Source of the DNA: Sipunculus nudus
Taxonomy: Eukaryota; Annelida; Sipuncula; Golfingiida; Sipunculidae
Assembly: GCA_026874595.1 (NCBI GenBank)
Contig: CM049313.1
Span: 43,118,659 to 43,182,658 of the forward strand
Length of the DNA stretch: 64,000 bases
Direction: 5' to 3'
Under the pieces are notes generated by a model. It was not told the DNA's origin and searched no databases. It saw nothing but the letters and a program-made list of their open reading frames with translations. The position numbers and the translations under genes are program-made. This document shows, piece after piece, positions 37,753 through 50,005 of the stretch. The number at the start of each line of letters is the position of its first letter. The stretch's first letter is position 1.

Positions 37753-38933
37753 TTACACTATTTATATAACTACAGAAAGCAAGAAAGTGGAAATGCTCAT
37801 ATTTTCAAACTAAGGGGTTTCGTTAGTGGGCCGTACGATCAAAGGATAATAGGATTACAGTACTTCAAATAGCTACAAAGGATTAATTTCCCTGCCGAGG
37901 CCTATTGGTCATCACTGTCATAAACAATATTACTCCATAAATGAATTCGTTTGCCCTCAACGGTGCGCAACAGAAATTAATGAGTTTAATTAGTTTATTA
38001 TAAAATAGTCAAATTGGCCATGTCTCTTGATGAGCCACACCGTTAATGAGGTTTGCCCGTAATAACTGTGTACACAGTACTACACACCAGCACCTGCCTG
38101 AATGCCCAGGCGCGCCGGGAAGAGAATCCATTATTTTGTAATCAATTAACTTTGATGGGGGGGATTCTCGCGCTGCCCTTTTTATATAATTATGTTTTAA
38201 ATCCGTTAAATTCTGGTCTTAGTGCCGAATAAATAAACCACAATATTGACATAGCTTTTATATGTTTTATAATTTCGATATTTCAATATTAAGTAAACCA
38301 CATATTTGACATACTATTTTATATGTTCTATAATTTCGATATTTCCATATTTAATGCATACCCTTTATACCATTAAAAAATTAAGGATATATTATCACAT
38401 ATTAATAATATAAAATTTATACTGAAAGGAAATATTCTGAATGATACGCAAGAAAATATAATTAGTTATAAACATATTACAAACATTCTAGAGTTTTCAG
38501 AAATAGAAAATTGGTAAAGAGAATTTATGATTAGTGTATTAAACAGTTATTTAAACAATATACGTATTTTAGTGACAGTACCAATCAATTAGACTTGTAA
38601 ACGATATCACATATCAGAGCGGGGAATTAAGACAGGTATGTGGCGGCATCTGTTGTGGCGAGTGGGAATCAGTGGGAAGCACTCATTGGCGGATCTCCGG
38701 GCAAGATGGTGGTCTCCGGACGATCTCCGGGTCGTCTCCGGGTGAAGTTTCCGTGGATAACTGAATAAATACTTTGTGCATTTGCAAATTAAGTATCATA
38801 TTCGATGCGGATGTCATTTAGAAGTGTCAAGGGGAACGTTTAATACGAATTGCTGCCTTATTAATTAAGATATCGCGATCTCCGGGTTTTATTTTGATCT
38901 CCGGCCGGAGATCTCCGGGTTTTAGATACACCC

Positions 38934-38942
38934 GCTGAACGG
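38934..38942. other. Right 9-bp target duplication of the MULE
   Basis: GCTGAACGG directly follows the ATACACCC terminus and matches the left copy exactly. Confidence 0.93.
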
Positions 38943-40212
38943 TTAGAACTGTAAACAGTCTATGGGGCCCGAGTATAGAATCCGGCCTACATTTCATATA
39001 ATGGGTCTTAACTGACTGCACCGTCTCATATTAGTAGCAATTAATATAAGCCATGACATGCCTGATGATATGACATTGACATATGCCTCTAACTTCTCCA
39101 ATACATGAATCCTAAACATCATTACGTCCGTCTGTATACACCTATAACCTCTTCCATGTTGGCCTGATTCTATATTTGCTCCGTCTACATCTCAACTTAA
39201 CAATTACAATCAGTGCCTTCATATCAGGGTCTGTTACACCACTATCAATGAACACTGACGGAGGAAGTAATAGATTTTACGTCCGAACAACGCTGCAAAG
39301 GTTTATAAATTCATATTAATAGTAATATTCATTTATTCATATAAAAGCTGTAGTGTTCCTGGGCTCTACCGGCGGACACTCTGCTGGTTCATAATTGGGG
39401 GACTGACAGAATTGATGTACAGATCTGTCACTTTAGCCAAATGGTGACTCAGTTTGTACAAAAGTCGAGTAGTACCCTTGGACGTTTTCCACAAAAGCAC
39501 TGGTATGTCTTGTCTGGAGTACAAATTGAATACCAGCAATCTGCTAATAGAAACACTAAAGTGGTCACTACACAACAACCCAATCTACACACACACAACT
39601 CCCCTGGCCTGTCAGCATACAGCATGAAAGTGACACATTCCATTCTTCCAGCTGTCAGATCAGGCTAGAAGGCTTGTCCCATCTAAATGCTCAAATGCCA
39701 GTCCCAGCAACTCTAAATTTGACATCAGAGTTGTGAATTGTAACTTGCTTTACCTTCTGGCAGTGATGTCATGCTTGTTCCTGGACCAATTATCATATTA
39801 ACCCCAGCATTGTGCATGAACAGCGTACAGGTACATTCAAAGGATGAGGGATGTATAAGCATAACTTTCAATCACAATTTTATGGATTATTGGATATTAT
39901 ATATATAGAATGTTAAAATGCTTTATCTTTTTGTCATAATCCAAAAAACCCTGTTGTTCTACCCAGGGGCCTGCTTTGTTGGGCATTGTCAAGTAAATTG
40001 AAAGAGGTGCCTAGTTTAAACTCATTTGCAGCATTATTTAGCCACTTTTGATTGTTTTGAAAGTAAAATTAATAAAAGGATAACATGGTAAAGGTTCAAA
40101 CCATGGCTGATAATTGTTTTTAAGTCAAGTTTGTGTGCTGTCATATGCTGAATCGCCAGCTGTATCAGTGTGAACAGCTTTATGCGGTGGCTGGTAAAGC
40201 CTGCTGTGCCAT
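38943..40212. other. Unassigned spacer right of the MULE
   Basis: Continuation of the pre-insertion sequence. No recognisable domain, splice-compatible exon or repeat end was found. The overlapping short frames at 39366-39668 have no homology that I recognise. Confidence 0.35.
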
Positions 40213-42124
40213 TTTTTAGCTCAGCTGACTAAAAGTCATCTGAGCTATAGACGTGGTCCTTTGTCCGTCGGCTGTCCGTGCAACTGTCCGTTAAACTGGC
40301 ATGTTTTGAAACCATTGGACCTATGAATCTGAAATTCAGCATACCTTTAGATGTCACATAAATCTCCTTCTATACCGAAAATTGGGTCATTAGGACCATG
40401 TTCCTTTAAGATATAAAGGAAAAACCTCCGTTTTCCATTAAAAAAAACCCATTGTTACACTTCAAGACTGCATAATATCAAAACCACTAAACTGATATTG
40501 ATTGTTTTTAATATATCAATTCCTCTATATACATTTCCTATGTACATACCAGGAATTAGTTCCTATTTACTTCCTTAACTTGAGAATTTCTGAAGCTAGA
40601 GACTTTTTTTTCAGGTATATAACTATATTTAATCAAGATTCAATTGTATACCCAAAATTATATGTGAATTATTCAAATTTTAAAAGTTATTAGCATAAAT
40701 ATAAAATTAGTACCTTAAATTTTGCCCAGATTTGACCATGGCACTTTTTTTACTGTAAATCCTGTGGATTTAATTTTCACAGCATGTTACTATAAGCATT
40801 TCATCTGTTAACATCTGAAATTTCAAACCAGTTGATCAAAAACTGTAGATTTTATTCAAGTTTTCAAGCACAATGTAAAGTATTGTTTAGATCAAGCAAG
40901 TGTTATGCAGTTTGCTAGAGCTTAGCTCCCCAGCTTCCCAGCCAGCTCTCAGCTCCCAAAATTTGGCATACAATTAGATGTCCCCCAAATCTCCTGCCAT
41001 ACCAATGTTTGGTCACTAGAACTTTATTCCTTTGAGATATTAAGAAAAAACTTCAATTTTCCATTGAAAACCTATTGTAACACTTCAAAACTGCCTAATA
41101 TCAAAACAACTGATCTGATTTCACTTGTTCTTCTACTCATTTTCTATGCACATGCCAGAAATGATGTCAGTATTGTGTAATTGTTTTAAGTTATGTGCCC
41201 AAACATAATGCACTTTGTAAAAAATCAAGAAATATATTAACTCCCTAAACATGAGAATTGCTGAAGCTAGAGATTTTTTGTAAGGGATATAACATTATTT
41301 AATCAAGATTCAGTTGTATACCCAAAATGAGTTCTGAATTTTTTTCAAATTTTATAAGTTATTAGCATAATTATTTAATCAGTACCTCAAATTTTGCCTA
41401 ACTTTGACCAAAGCACGTTTGTTTACTGCAAGCACTGTTGATATAACTTTTATATCATGCAGAAATAAGGATTTCAGCTTGTTAGCTTTGAAAATTGAAA
41501 GAAATTGGCGAAAAAACTGTAGCTTTTATTAATTTTTCTTGAGACCATGTCAGACCCAGGCTCTACCCAGCCCCTCTTCAGTCACCTTTATGTCCTCCAG
41601 TTGACCTTTCAGGCAAATTATGCACGCTTGGCTTGAGGCCGGGGGGAGGGGGGCATATACGGTTCAGCCAGGCAGCTTACAGGCTAACCACAGTTGATTC
41701 AGGTGTCCAACACAACTCATCTTTTAGTTGTTTACACCAACAGCATAACAATAAACAAAACATGAATAATTTTTTATAGATCTATAATAACAACTTAAAA
41801 GAAAAATCAATAGAAAAGGAATTTGATTGTTGATGAGTAACAGGGAATAACCTTGCAATTACTGATGTTTTATGGATTTTGTATGAATGGATGAAAATGT
41901 TTTCCAAATAACACCATTGAGTCACCTGTGGTATTTTTCTTTTCAATTTATTTATGAAAAAAAAAATTATATTGTTCTATACTATTAGGGACTATATGAA
42001 GGAAATTAATGATAGACAAAGATGCAGTTGATAATATTAATCTCAATTTCCAGGTCTTTTCCCATTTGTATTTCAGCTTGTTAATTTATATTTATTTCAA
42101 AATTTAAAAAAAATATATAACTGG

Positions 42125-43525
42125 AATACGGGTAGTCGACAAGCGACTACGTGTATCCGCCTAAATCAGAGTGGAACGGGTGAAGTGAGGCATGGATTAA
42201 GTGGCAAGGGGAAATAGAGTGAAGTGTTGCATATTAGCATGGATGTCTGCAGCCAAATTGTGTATGAAGGTTGCCCCCCCTACCACAAAATCCAGAAAGC
42301 CGTCCCAGTTGTATACATGCAAAATTTAAGGCAGATAAGTCAAACCACTACATGTATATGAATGATTTTAGCCCGTGGCAGACAATCAGATGGACGCTGA
42401 GCAAAAATGGTTGCAGGTGACGGCACCAGTTTTGCGTATGATAAAGAGCTATGTGAGAACTATACACATGCAAAACTTTGGCCCAATTGGTCAAACGGTT
42501 CCCAAGATATGAGCTTGGATGTCTGCTGCATAAACTATAATGCAGGTGGCTCCACCTGTCATAAAATCAAGAGAGCTGTCGGGGATGTATAAACCTGCAA
42601 AATTTTAGCCAGATATGTCAAACCACTGCCGAGATATGAGTGATTTTATCCCATGGCAGACAAACAGATAGGAGCTGTGCAAAAATGGCTGCAGGTGGCA
42701 CCACCAGTTTTGCGTATGTTGTAAAGCTCTCCTAGGGCTACATTTGTGCAAAAAAATTTTCCTGATCGGTCAAACGGTTCCCGAGATATGAGCTTGGATG
42801 TCTGCAGCGTGAACGTGAATGTAGGTGGCGCCACCTGTCATAAAATCAGAAAAGCTGTCCAGGATGTATACGCATGCGGAATTTCAGGTGAATTAGTCAA
42901 GTCACTGCAGAGATATGAGTGATTTTAACCCAAGGCAGACGAACAGATGGACACTGTGCAAACATGGTTGCAGGTGGCGCCACCATTTTTTGTGTATGTT
43001 ATAAAGCTCTCCAATGGCTACATTTGTACAAAAAAATTTTCCTGATCAGTCAAACGGTTCCCGAGATATGAGCTTGGATGTCTGCAGCGTAAACGTGAAT
43101 GTAGGTGGCGCCACCTGTCACAAAATCAGAAAAGCTATCCAGGTTGTATACGCATGCCAAATATCAGGTGAATTAGTCAAGTCACTGCAGAGATATGAGT
43201 GATTTTAACCCAAGGCAGATGAACAGATGGACACTGTGCAAACATGGTTGTAGGTGGCGCCACCATTTTTTGTGTATGTTATAAAGCTCTCCAAGGGCTA
43301 CATTTGTGCAAAAAAATTTTCCTGATCCGTCAAATGGTTCCCGAGATATGCGGGTTTATGTGTGGAAACAGACGCACAAACAGACGCAGAGCGCAGAGGA
43401 AAGGTCAGAGGTCAAAACAAAATCGGGGCGCAGCAGTTCACATGTGACCTGAACATAATCCCGGGTTTCGTAAAATTCTGCCCAGCAGTTACGGAGGAGG
43501 TCTCCGGAAACCTACGCGGCGGCGG
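42125..43525 (+). mobile_element. Family A element copy A3
   Basis: Starts AATACGG then a perfect hairpin GTAGTCG-ACAAG-CGACTAC (42132-42150) and TATCCGCC.AAATCAGAGT. About seven half-units follow, starting at GGTGGCGCCACC or variants (about 42415, 42546, 42693, 42822, 42972, 43107, 43253), dimer period about 285. It ends in gcggcggcgt near 43518 without the terminal hairpin, so the 3' end is truncated. Confidence 0.78.
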
Positions 43526-44057
43526 CGTTTCATAGCTGAGATTACTCCAAATTTTATACTGATACATTTTTTTTTTCAATAAGAAAAATTTGAATTTAAT
43601 AAAAAATGAGATTTTGGACAAGTTCTCATGATTTCTGTAATGTTAATAATAGTCATAAGACTCTTGCTATGTCTAGTGCGTAGATTGATGTGAAGGTAGT
43701 CCAAAGTGAATATAAAAGTTTTATTTTAAATATATAAATAAAATTTATAAAACCAGGTACTTATGATCATTATTAAGTTTGTGAAATTTGTTTATTCTGG
43801 ATTCTCAAGAATTTTGTTTGGCTGAAACTCGATAAATACCAGACATGGTGCAGTACTTTGCAAATGTATTTGAATGCAAATATGAATATGTACTCCATAA
43901 TTTCATGCATAAGAATAGGAATGGAGATAAAAATGAAAGTATTTAAATACAAATGCATTCATGAATATATTCTATAATTTTATTTCAATAAAATGTTATT
44001 TCGATAATATTATTAAAAAAATCTTTAATAAAAAAACAGATGATAATGTTATTAATG

Positions 44058-45120
44058 TATCCGCCAAAACAGAGTTTTGCAGATACTATGTTTTCAGCCG
44101 GATGCCTCCACGGCCACCGCCGCCATGTAGGTGTCCGGAGACCTCCTCGGTAACCACTGGGGAGAATTTTACAAAACCTGGGATTATGTTTGGGTCACAT
44201 GTGAACGAATGCACCTCAATTTTGTTTTGACCTCTGACCTTTCCTCTGCGCTCTGCGTCCATCTGTGCGTCTGTTTTGACACATTAACCCACATATCTCG
44301 GGAACCGTTTGACCGATCTGGAAAAAAATTTTGCACAAATGTAGCCTTTGGATAGCTTTATAACATACATAAGAAATGGTGGCGTCACCTGCAACCATTT
44401 TTGCACAGTGTCCATCTGTTCATCTGCCTCGGGGTAAAATCACTCATATCTCTGCATTGGCTGGACTTATCCACCTGAAATTTTGCATGTGTATACATCC
44501 TTGGCAGCTTTCTTGATTTTAAGACAGGTGGTGCCACCTACATTCACATTTACGCTGCAGACATCCAAGCTCATATCTCAGGAAATGTTTTACTGATTGG
44601 GCCAAAATTTTGCATGTGTATAGTTCTCACATGGCTCTTTATTATACGCAAAACTGATGGCACCACCTGCAACCATTTTTGCACAGCATCCATCTGTTTG
44701 TCTGCTGTGGGATAAAATCACTCATATCTCTTCAGTGGTTTGACTTATCTGCCTAAAATTTTGCAGGTTTATACATCTTGGAGAGCCTTCTTGATTTAAT
44801 TACAGGTGGCGCCACCTACATTCAAATTTACGCTGCAGACATACAAGCTTATACCTCAGGAACCGTTTGGCCGATTGGGCCAAAATTTTGCATGTGTATA
44901 GATCTCACATAGCTCTTTATCATACACAAAACTATCTTTGATAGCTTTCTGGATTTTTATTTGGTGGCACAACCTACATACACATTTCGGCTGCAGACAT
45001 CCATGCTAATATGCAACACACCTCACTTTATTTCCCCTTGTTACTCAATCCATGCCTCAATTCACCCGTCCCACTCTGATTTCAGCGGATACATGTAGTC
45101 GCTTGTCGACTTCCCGTATT
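44058..45120 (-). mobile_element. Family A element copy A4, full-length
   Basis: On the minus strand it runs from the left end (AATACGGGAAGTCGACAAGC, 45120 downward) to the right-end hairpin (TATCTGCAAAACTCTGTTTT then GGCGGATA, ending 44058). It holds four to six half-units with ggtggcgccacct-type starts. It faces copy A3 across 530 bp of family B sequence. Confidence 0.78.
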
Positions 45121-45597
45121 TTATTTTTTAATTTAAATTGTATTTAACACAATATTTGTTATTAATTTTTAATTAATGGTTTAACTTTTAAAATTATTCT
45201 ACTGCTATGCAGATAAAGTTTTATGGCCAAGTCAAAACCTATGTGACAATAGCACACCATTTCCAACTGTAAATAATATAAATGACATCAATCCTCTTCC
45301 CTGTCTCCAAGGATATTATCAAAATCTTACATAACTTGAGTTAAACACTATCAACTTATAATAGAGCTTATATTGCCACACCAAACTAGTATTTGTTTAC
45401 CTTCTCTTCCAAATCTTATTTTGTGATCATATATATCAGCTGAGCGCTGTGACCCATGGGTCCCTTGTTTTTGTTGGACTATGTTTATATGCTATATAGA
45501 GGTGCAGCCGATAACATGGATCACGGCATCTTGCTCTTCTGAATTTGTCACAGTTGTGCTACATTTGTTTTTCAAATGTTCCTGTCTAATTCAGATG

Positions 45598-48002
45598 ATT
45601 TTTAGCTCAGCTGGCAATAAGTCAACTGCATGACCTATAGCCAATTGTTTCTTGCTGGCATGTTTTGAAAAAGTTTGACCTACGATTCTGAAATTCAACA
45701 TACTGTAAGATGTCCTCAAATCTTCTACCAAATTAAAAGCTGGGTCACTGTGACTTCATTCCTTTGAGATATTAAGGAAAACGTCCATTTTCAGTTAAAA
45801 TCCTATTGTTACGCTTCAAGACTGTCTGCTATGAAAACCACTGATGTTGTTTTGTTCATATTTGGCATAACTGTTCATGCATGAATTCCTATACATGTAC
45901 ATGTCAGAATTTAGGTAAATATTGTGTAATTTGCAGTACCAGTAGTTATGGGCCCAAACATAATGCACTTTGTCAAAAATCAGGAAAGATATGTACTCAA
46001 TTTACACGATAATTGTTCAAGCTAGAGAGCCTATATCATGCATATAACTATATTTATTTAGTATTAATTTTATACCAGAAATATATCAAGATTTTGTAAA
46101 TATTTAAAGTTATAAGCCTAAATGTAAAATCAATACCTTTAATTTGCCAAACTTTGATTATGGCACATTTTTTCCTGTAAGTATATTTGATTGTTTTTTC
46201 ACATGATGCACAGATAAGGTTTCAGGCTTATATAATCTGATATTTGAGAGCAAATGTTAAAAAAAATGTAGCTAAAAGTCAAGTTTTGGATGACCAAGTC
46301 AAGTATTGTGTACAATAAGCTAACCCAGTTCACGTGGATAAAGTGCCAGCTGTTAGTAGGTCTTTACTTTAATGGTAAGCTCTAGCCGAGTCTGAAATAT
46401 AAAGCAGTTGCACAAAACTATAATGTTTATCCAAGTTTTAGAAGACCATGCCATTTTAGTTTAGTAAAATTAAGCATGTACATTATTCTGAAAACTCCAA
46501 TGTACAAAACTGGTGACCTTGACTAGGATCTTCAGGGTCAAATCAGTCCAATTACAGGTATTATCTTGTGAACACAATAACTTTTAAAGGGCTGTATATT
46601 TTCCTCCAAAATTTGAAACACTAATTGCTCCTACCAGAAACTCAGATGAGTTTGAAATCTGGTGACCTTGACCTTTATCTTTAAGGTCAAATCTGCCGAA
46701 ATGTAAAATTTTAGTGAACCCCATTACTTTTGAAGGGCTCTATATTTTGTCCTTAAATTGGGACAGATATTATTCCCACCAAGATCTTGGGCGTGTTCGA
46801 AAACCAAACACCTTGACCACAATCTTCAAGGTCAAATCAGCCCATTTAAAGTTATTATCTTATGAACATTATAACTTTTGAGGGTCTATGTATTTTCTTC
46901 AAAAATTTGAAACACTAATTGCTCCTACCAAAATCCCAGACAAGTTTTTAATCTGGTTACCTTGACCTTCATCTTTAAGGTTAAATCTGCCTGAAAAATT
47001 AAATTTTGGTGAACCCCATAACTTAATATTTTGGGGCTTAATATTTTGTCCTGAAATTTGGTACAAAATTTGTTCCTAGCAAGGACTTGGGCGATTTCAA
47101 AAACTGGTGACCTTGACCATGATCTTCCAGGTCACATCAGCTGAATTATAGTTATTATCTTATGAATGATCTAACTTTTGAAGGGCTGTATAATTTTCTC
47201 AAAAATTTGAAACGCTCATTGCTCCTACCAAATTCTCAGACAAGTTCGAAAATCTGGTTACCTTGACCTTGATCTTAAAGGTTAATGTTATGCAATTCTT
47301 GGATTATTGTGACTCCGTTAACTTTGAAAGTACTGAAGATTTTTTCTTCAAAGTTGACACACCAATTCTTTCTGCCAAAATCTCATCAGAGTTTGAAAAG
47401 GGGTGACCTTGACCTTCAAGGTCATTTCTGTTGAAATCTAGAATCATTGTTCGGAGACAGTGCATATTTTATCCCTAATGTTTTGCGCTGGCCCATAGAG
47501 GGGGGCATATGTTTTGCACTGCAAAACCAAAGCCGCTCTAGTATCAGTAAAAACATTTTATAATTTTAAAAAATTAGCAAATAAATTTTTAATTGTGTCC
47601 ATTTGGCCTAGAATCTTAGAATGAAACATTTAGGCTGGTCCTTGGTAAATAACCTTGGAAATCTGAAATCAGGTCACCTTGACCAATAATCTGCAAGCTG
47701 TTTGGGGGGGGGGCATGATTTTAGCATCTTCTAACACAATATCCATTGAGGTTCTGGGCAAATTTTCTTGGAAACCTGAAACTAGACTCAGTCATGATTG
47801 GATTCAGCCTGCACATGTGTGACCCATCACTTACCAGTACAGACAAACCCAGTGGACTGTTGTGTCAGAAGGTCAATAGTCAAGATCACATCTGAAGTTA
47901 ATCTGAATATGGCTTTCAGATAATGAAATTCCTGTTGTGAATTTTTGGCTAAAATGGCCTGCTTGTCAGCTGAGCATCGTTACTAATGGGTCATTTGTTT
48001 TT
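45598..48002 (-). mobile_element. Family B element in reverse orientation (B-V) with GACC array
   Basis: Begins with a diverged right-end hairpin (tttttagctcagctggcaataagtc, 45598-45640) and ends with a diverged left end (gtcagctgagcatcgttactaatgggtcatttg, 47964-48000). It contains the inverted core mark (gggcccaaacataatgcac, about 45952) and the 46509-47430 array. Confidence 0.6.
46509..47430. repeat. ~148-bp tandem array with paired TGACCT/AGGTCA motifs
   Basis: Units start with ggtgaccttgacc or variants at about 46512, 46661, 46811, 46959, 47107, 47259 and 47402. Each has TTGACC(TT) followed 7-10 bases later by AAGGTCAA, an inverted pair of nuclear-receptor-type half sites. The last unit contains TGACCTTCAAGGTCA. 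The unit also has a conserved AAAATTTGAAACACTAATTG stretch. Confidence 0.75.
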
Positions 48003-49176
48003 TATTCATGGGCAGCATGCTTAAAGTCAAGAAAATATATCTAGATTTTCTTAAGACAAGATATATAATATCTTATCATTAGAAATATTTCCTTCATATA
48101 GTATCCAAAGATATTATTTCTTGCCATAAGGTATCTTTTCTGATAGCAAGATCTTACCAGACGAAAATAAATTCTTGTCATATGAACAGTTTTCTTTACC
48201 ATTACAAGAAAAATTCTTGAGCTATTCCCTAGAAAATTTTTCAATAATAAGATATTTTTCTGACTGTAAGAAAGTTATAGAGAGTGGGACAAGAAACTTT
48301 TAATATTTTCACAAAGATTTTAAAAAAGTGCATTAACCTGGGTCCTTATTACTATGTAAGTAGTTGGCATTCTTGTTGAGCACCAGTAGTTCCAGTGGTA
48401 ACTAACAAACAACCAGGAAGTTCTAAAAGTATTGATGACATTTCCAGGAACCCTGAGTTTACTGGGCATGATGGGATAGCTATAAATTTTCATCCAAGCG
48501 TGACATTGTTTATGAGTAGACAACACGGAACGTATGTCACATACTACATCCTGCTGACAGAGATCTTTATCAATAGAGGCATCCACAGGCTGCCATATGT
48601 AACAATAAAATCTTGTTTTGTAGATACTAGAATATATACCCTTTTGTGTAAAAGGCTAAAGTTGGTACTTATCAGAAAATCACTTGTGATATTATTATCA
48701 AGTCCAATCCACTTTTGCTGAGACTTTAATGTTTATATTTTATGTGCACACAGTCCAAATTTTAGTACTCCAGCCTATGGTTACTCCTCAGTCCTAGTAG
48801 CCAGACCTTTTTAAAGCCATGCTCCCTGGCCCCTTCTAATTCCTTGTCTTTCTTATTTAATGAAATTAAAATAAGTAAATATGTAACTCTCTGTGTATCA
48901 ATCTCCAGAACTGATAACAAGGATAAGCATGGATGACAATAGGCATCTCTAAGTTTTCAGTCAGTTGTGTGTGTCAGTTTGGGGTAATTTATTTAAACAT
49001 TGAGTACATAAAGTGAGTTTAGAACCCACTTTTTTTCTGTTTATTAAGTAAAAGACCGTTATCAGCCTTTAAGAAAAGTCTACCAACTGAACCTTCTCGG
49101 CAGTTACATAGCATTTTTTATTGCAAACAAACATAAAACATACAAAGCAATTTATATATATAAAGAGTGAGAGAGA

Positions 49177-49212
<36 letters not shown>

Positions 49213-49990
49213 AATATTTACAGACAGACAGAAAAAGAGATTAATTATTGCAGTTGTGGATGCTTTGCTACAAGAGAGAGTTAATGGCAGCTGATTGTAT
49301 ATATTTGATGGAATAATAATTTGAAAAACTTAATATTCCTACATGTACTTTATTTAGCTGGTGTGGCATGTGTCATAAAACACCTGACTACCTACTCCAT
49401 TTTTTTATTCAGTAGTCTGGTCCTTTATAAACATATATGGCCATTTTTTTTTTAAACACATAGTTCAGACATTTTTTTCTTTTTCAAGGCACAAGAAATT
49501 GGTCTGATTGGGTGTTCTCTGTTTTCTAAGGTCCTCAGGTCCTCAGGAAGCCAATATAGTGTTGTATGCTATTCTGGGACCTTTAAGCATTGCATGCAAT
49601 CTTTATAAAATTTATTCATGAAGTCAGCACATATTCTGGTTATTTTAGCTGATGCAGACTGATATTTTAGAAAGAGTTATAACATCACTCCTGTTCCTGT
49701 ATTCAGCACACAGCTACTGTTCCAGCCACTGCTAGGAGAGAGGCAAGAATATATTTTTCCTACTGTTATGAAGGAAATTTTTTTCTCATGATAGGAAAAT
49801 CCAGATAGCATGCTTTCCATCAAGTGGAAAAATGTTGAAGATTTCTTGTCAACAGAAAATTTACATTTGGATAAGAAATATAATCCTTTTGAAGAAAATT
49901 ACTGTGGCAGTGAATATGATGTACTTATTTTTTCTTATTTTGAGTATTGAAAAAAATTGGTACAGTAATAATTTACATGCCTGGTCACCC
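48003..49990. other. Unassigned AT-rich region
   Basis: No exon recognised. 48020-48270 is rich in short self-complementary 'aagat/atctt' and 'aagaaaa/ttttctt' words, like a decayed palindromic repeat. 49165-49215 is a (GA)n microsatellite. Confidence 0.4.
49165..49215. repeat. (GA)n microsatellite
   Basis: gagagagag runs with ggg interruptions. Confidence 0.95.
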
Positions 49991-50005
49991 TTAACACTGT
50001 GTTTT

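Larger units (their letters stand above)
35053..38933 (-). mobile_element. Mutator-like (MULE) transposon with ~370-bp inverted repeats
   Basis: The left (35053-~35423) and right (~38560-38933) inverted repeats both begin GGGTGTATCTAAAACCCGG. They contain the palindrome GATCTCCGGCCGGAGATC and several CCGGAGA motifs that could be transposase sites. The direct repeat GCTGAACGG lies outside both ends (35044-35052 and 38934-38942), a 9-bp target duplication as expected for MULEs. The minus strand inside carries a damaged transposase C-terminal part (37480-36470). Total length is 3,881 bp. Inverted repeats have drifted by only a few percent by eye, so insertion is fairly recent. Confidence 0.92.
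40213..45472 (-). mobile_element. Family B element in reverse orientation (B-IV), split by two family A insertions
   Basis: The family right-end hairpin appears first (TAGCTCAGCTGACT-aaa-AGTCATCTGAGCTA, 40217-40247), then tgtccgtcggctgtccg, and the family left end last (CAGCTGAGCGCTGTGACCCA then TGGGTCCCTTGTTTTT, 45437-45472). 41195 holds the inverted core mark cccAAACATAATGCACTTTG. 41700-42115, 43540-44050 and 45120-45470 are the reverse complement of 15270-16320. The gaps are filled by family A copies at 42125-43520 and 44058-45120. Confidence 0.72.

Noticed and set aside
39366-39668. Overlapping frames on both strands
   Set aside because: Mutually exclusive, short and without homology that I recognise; probably chance.
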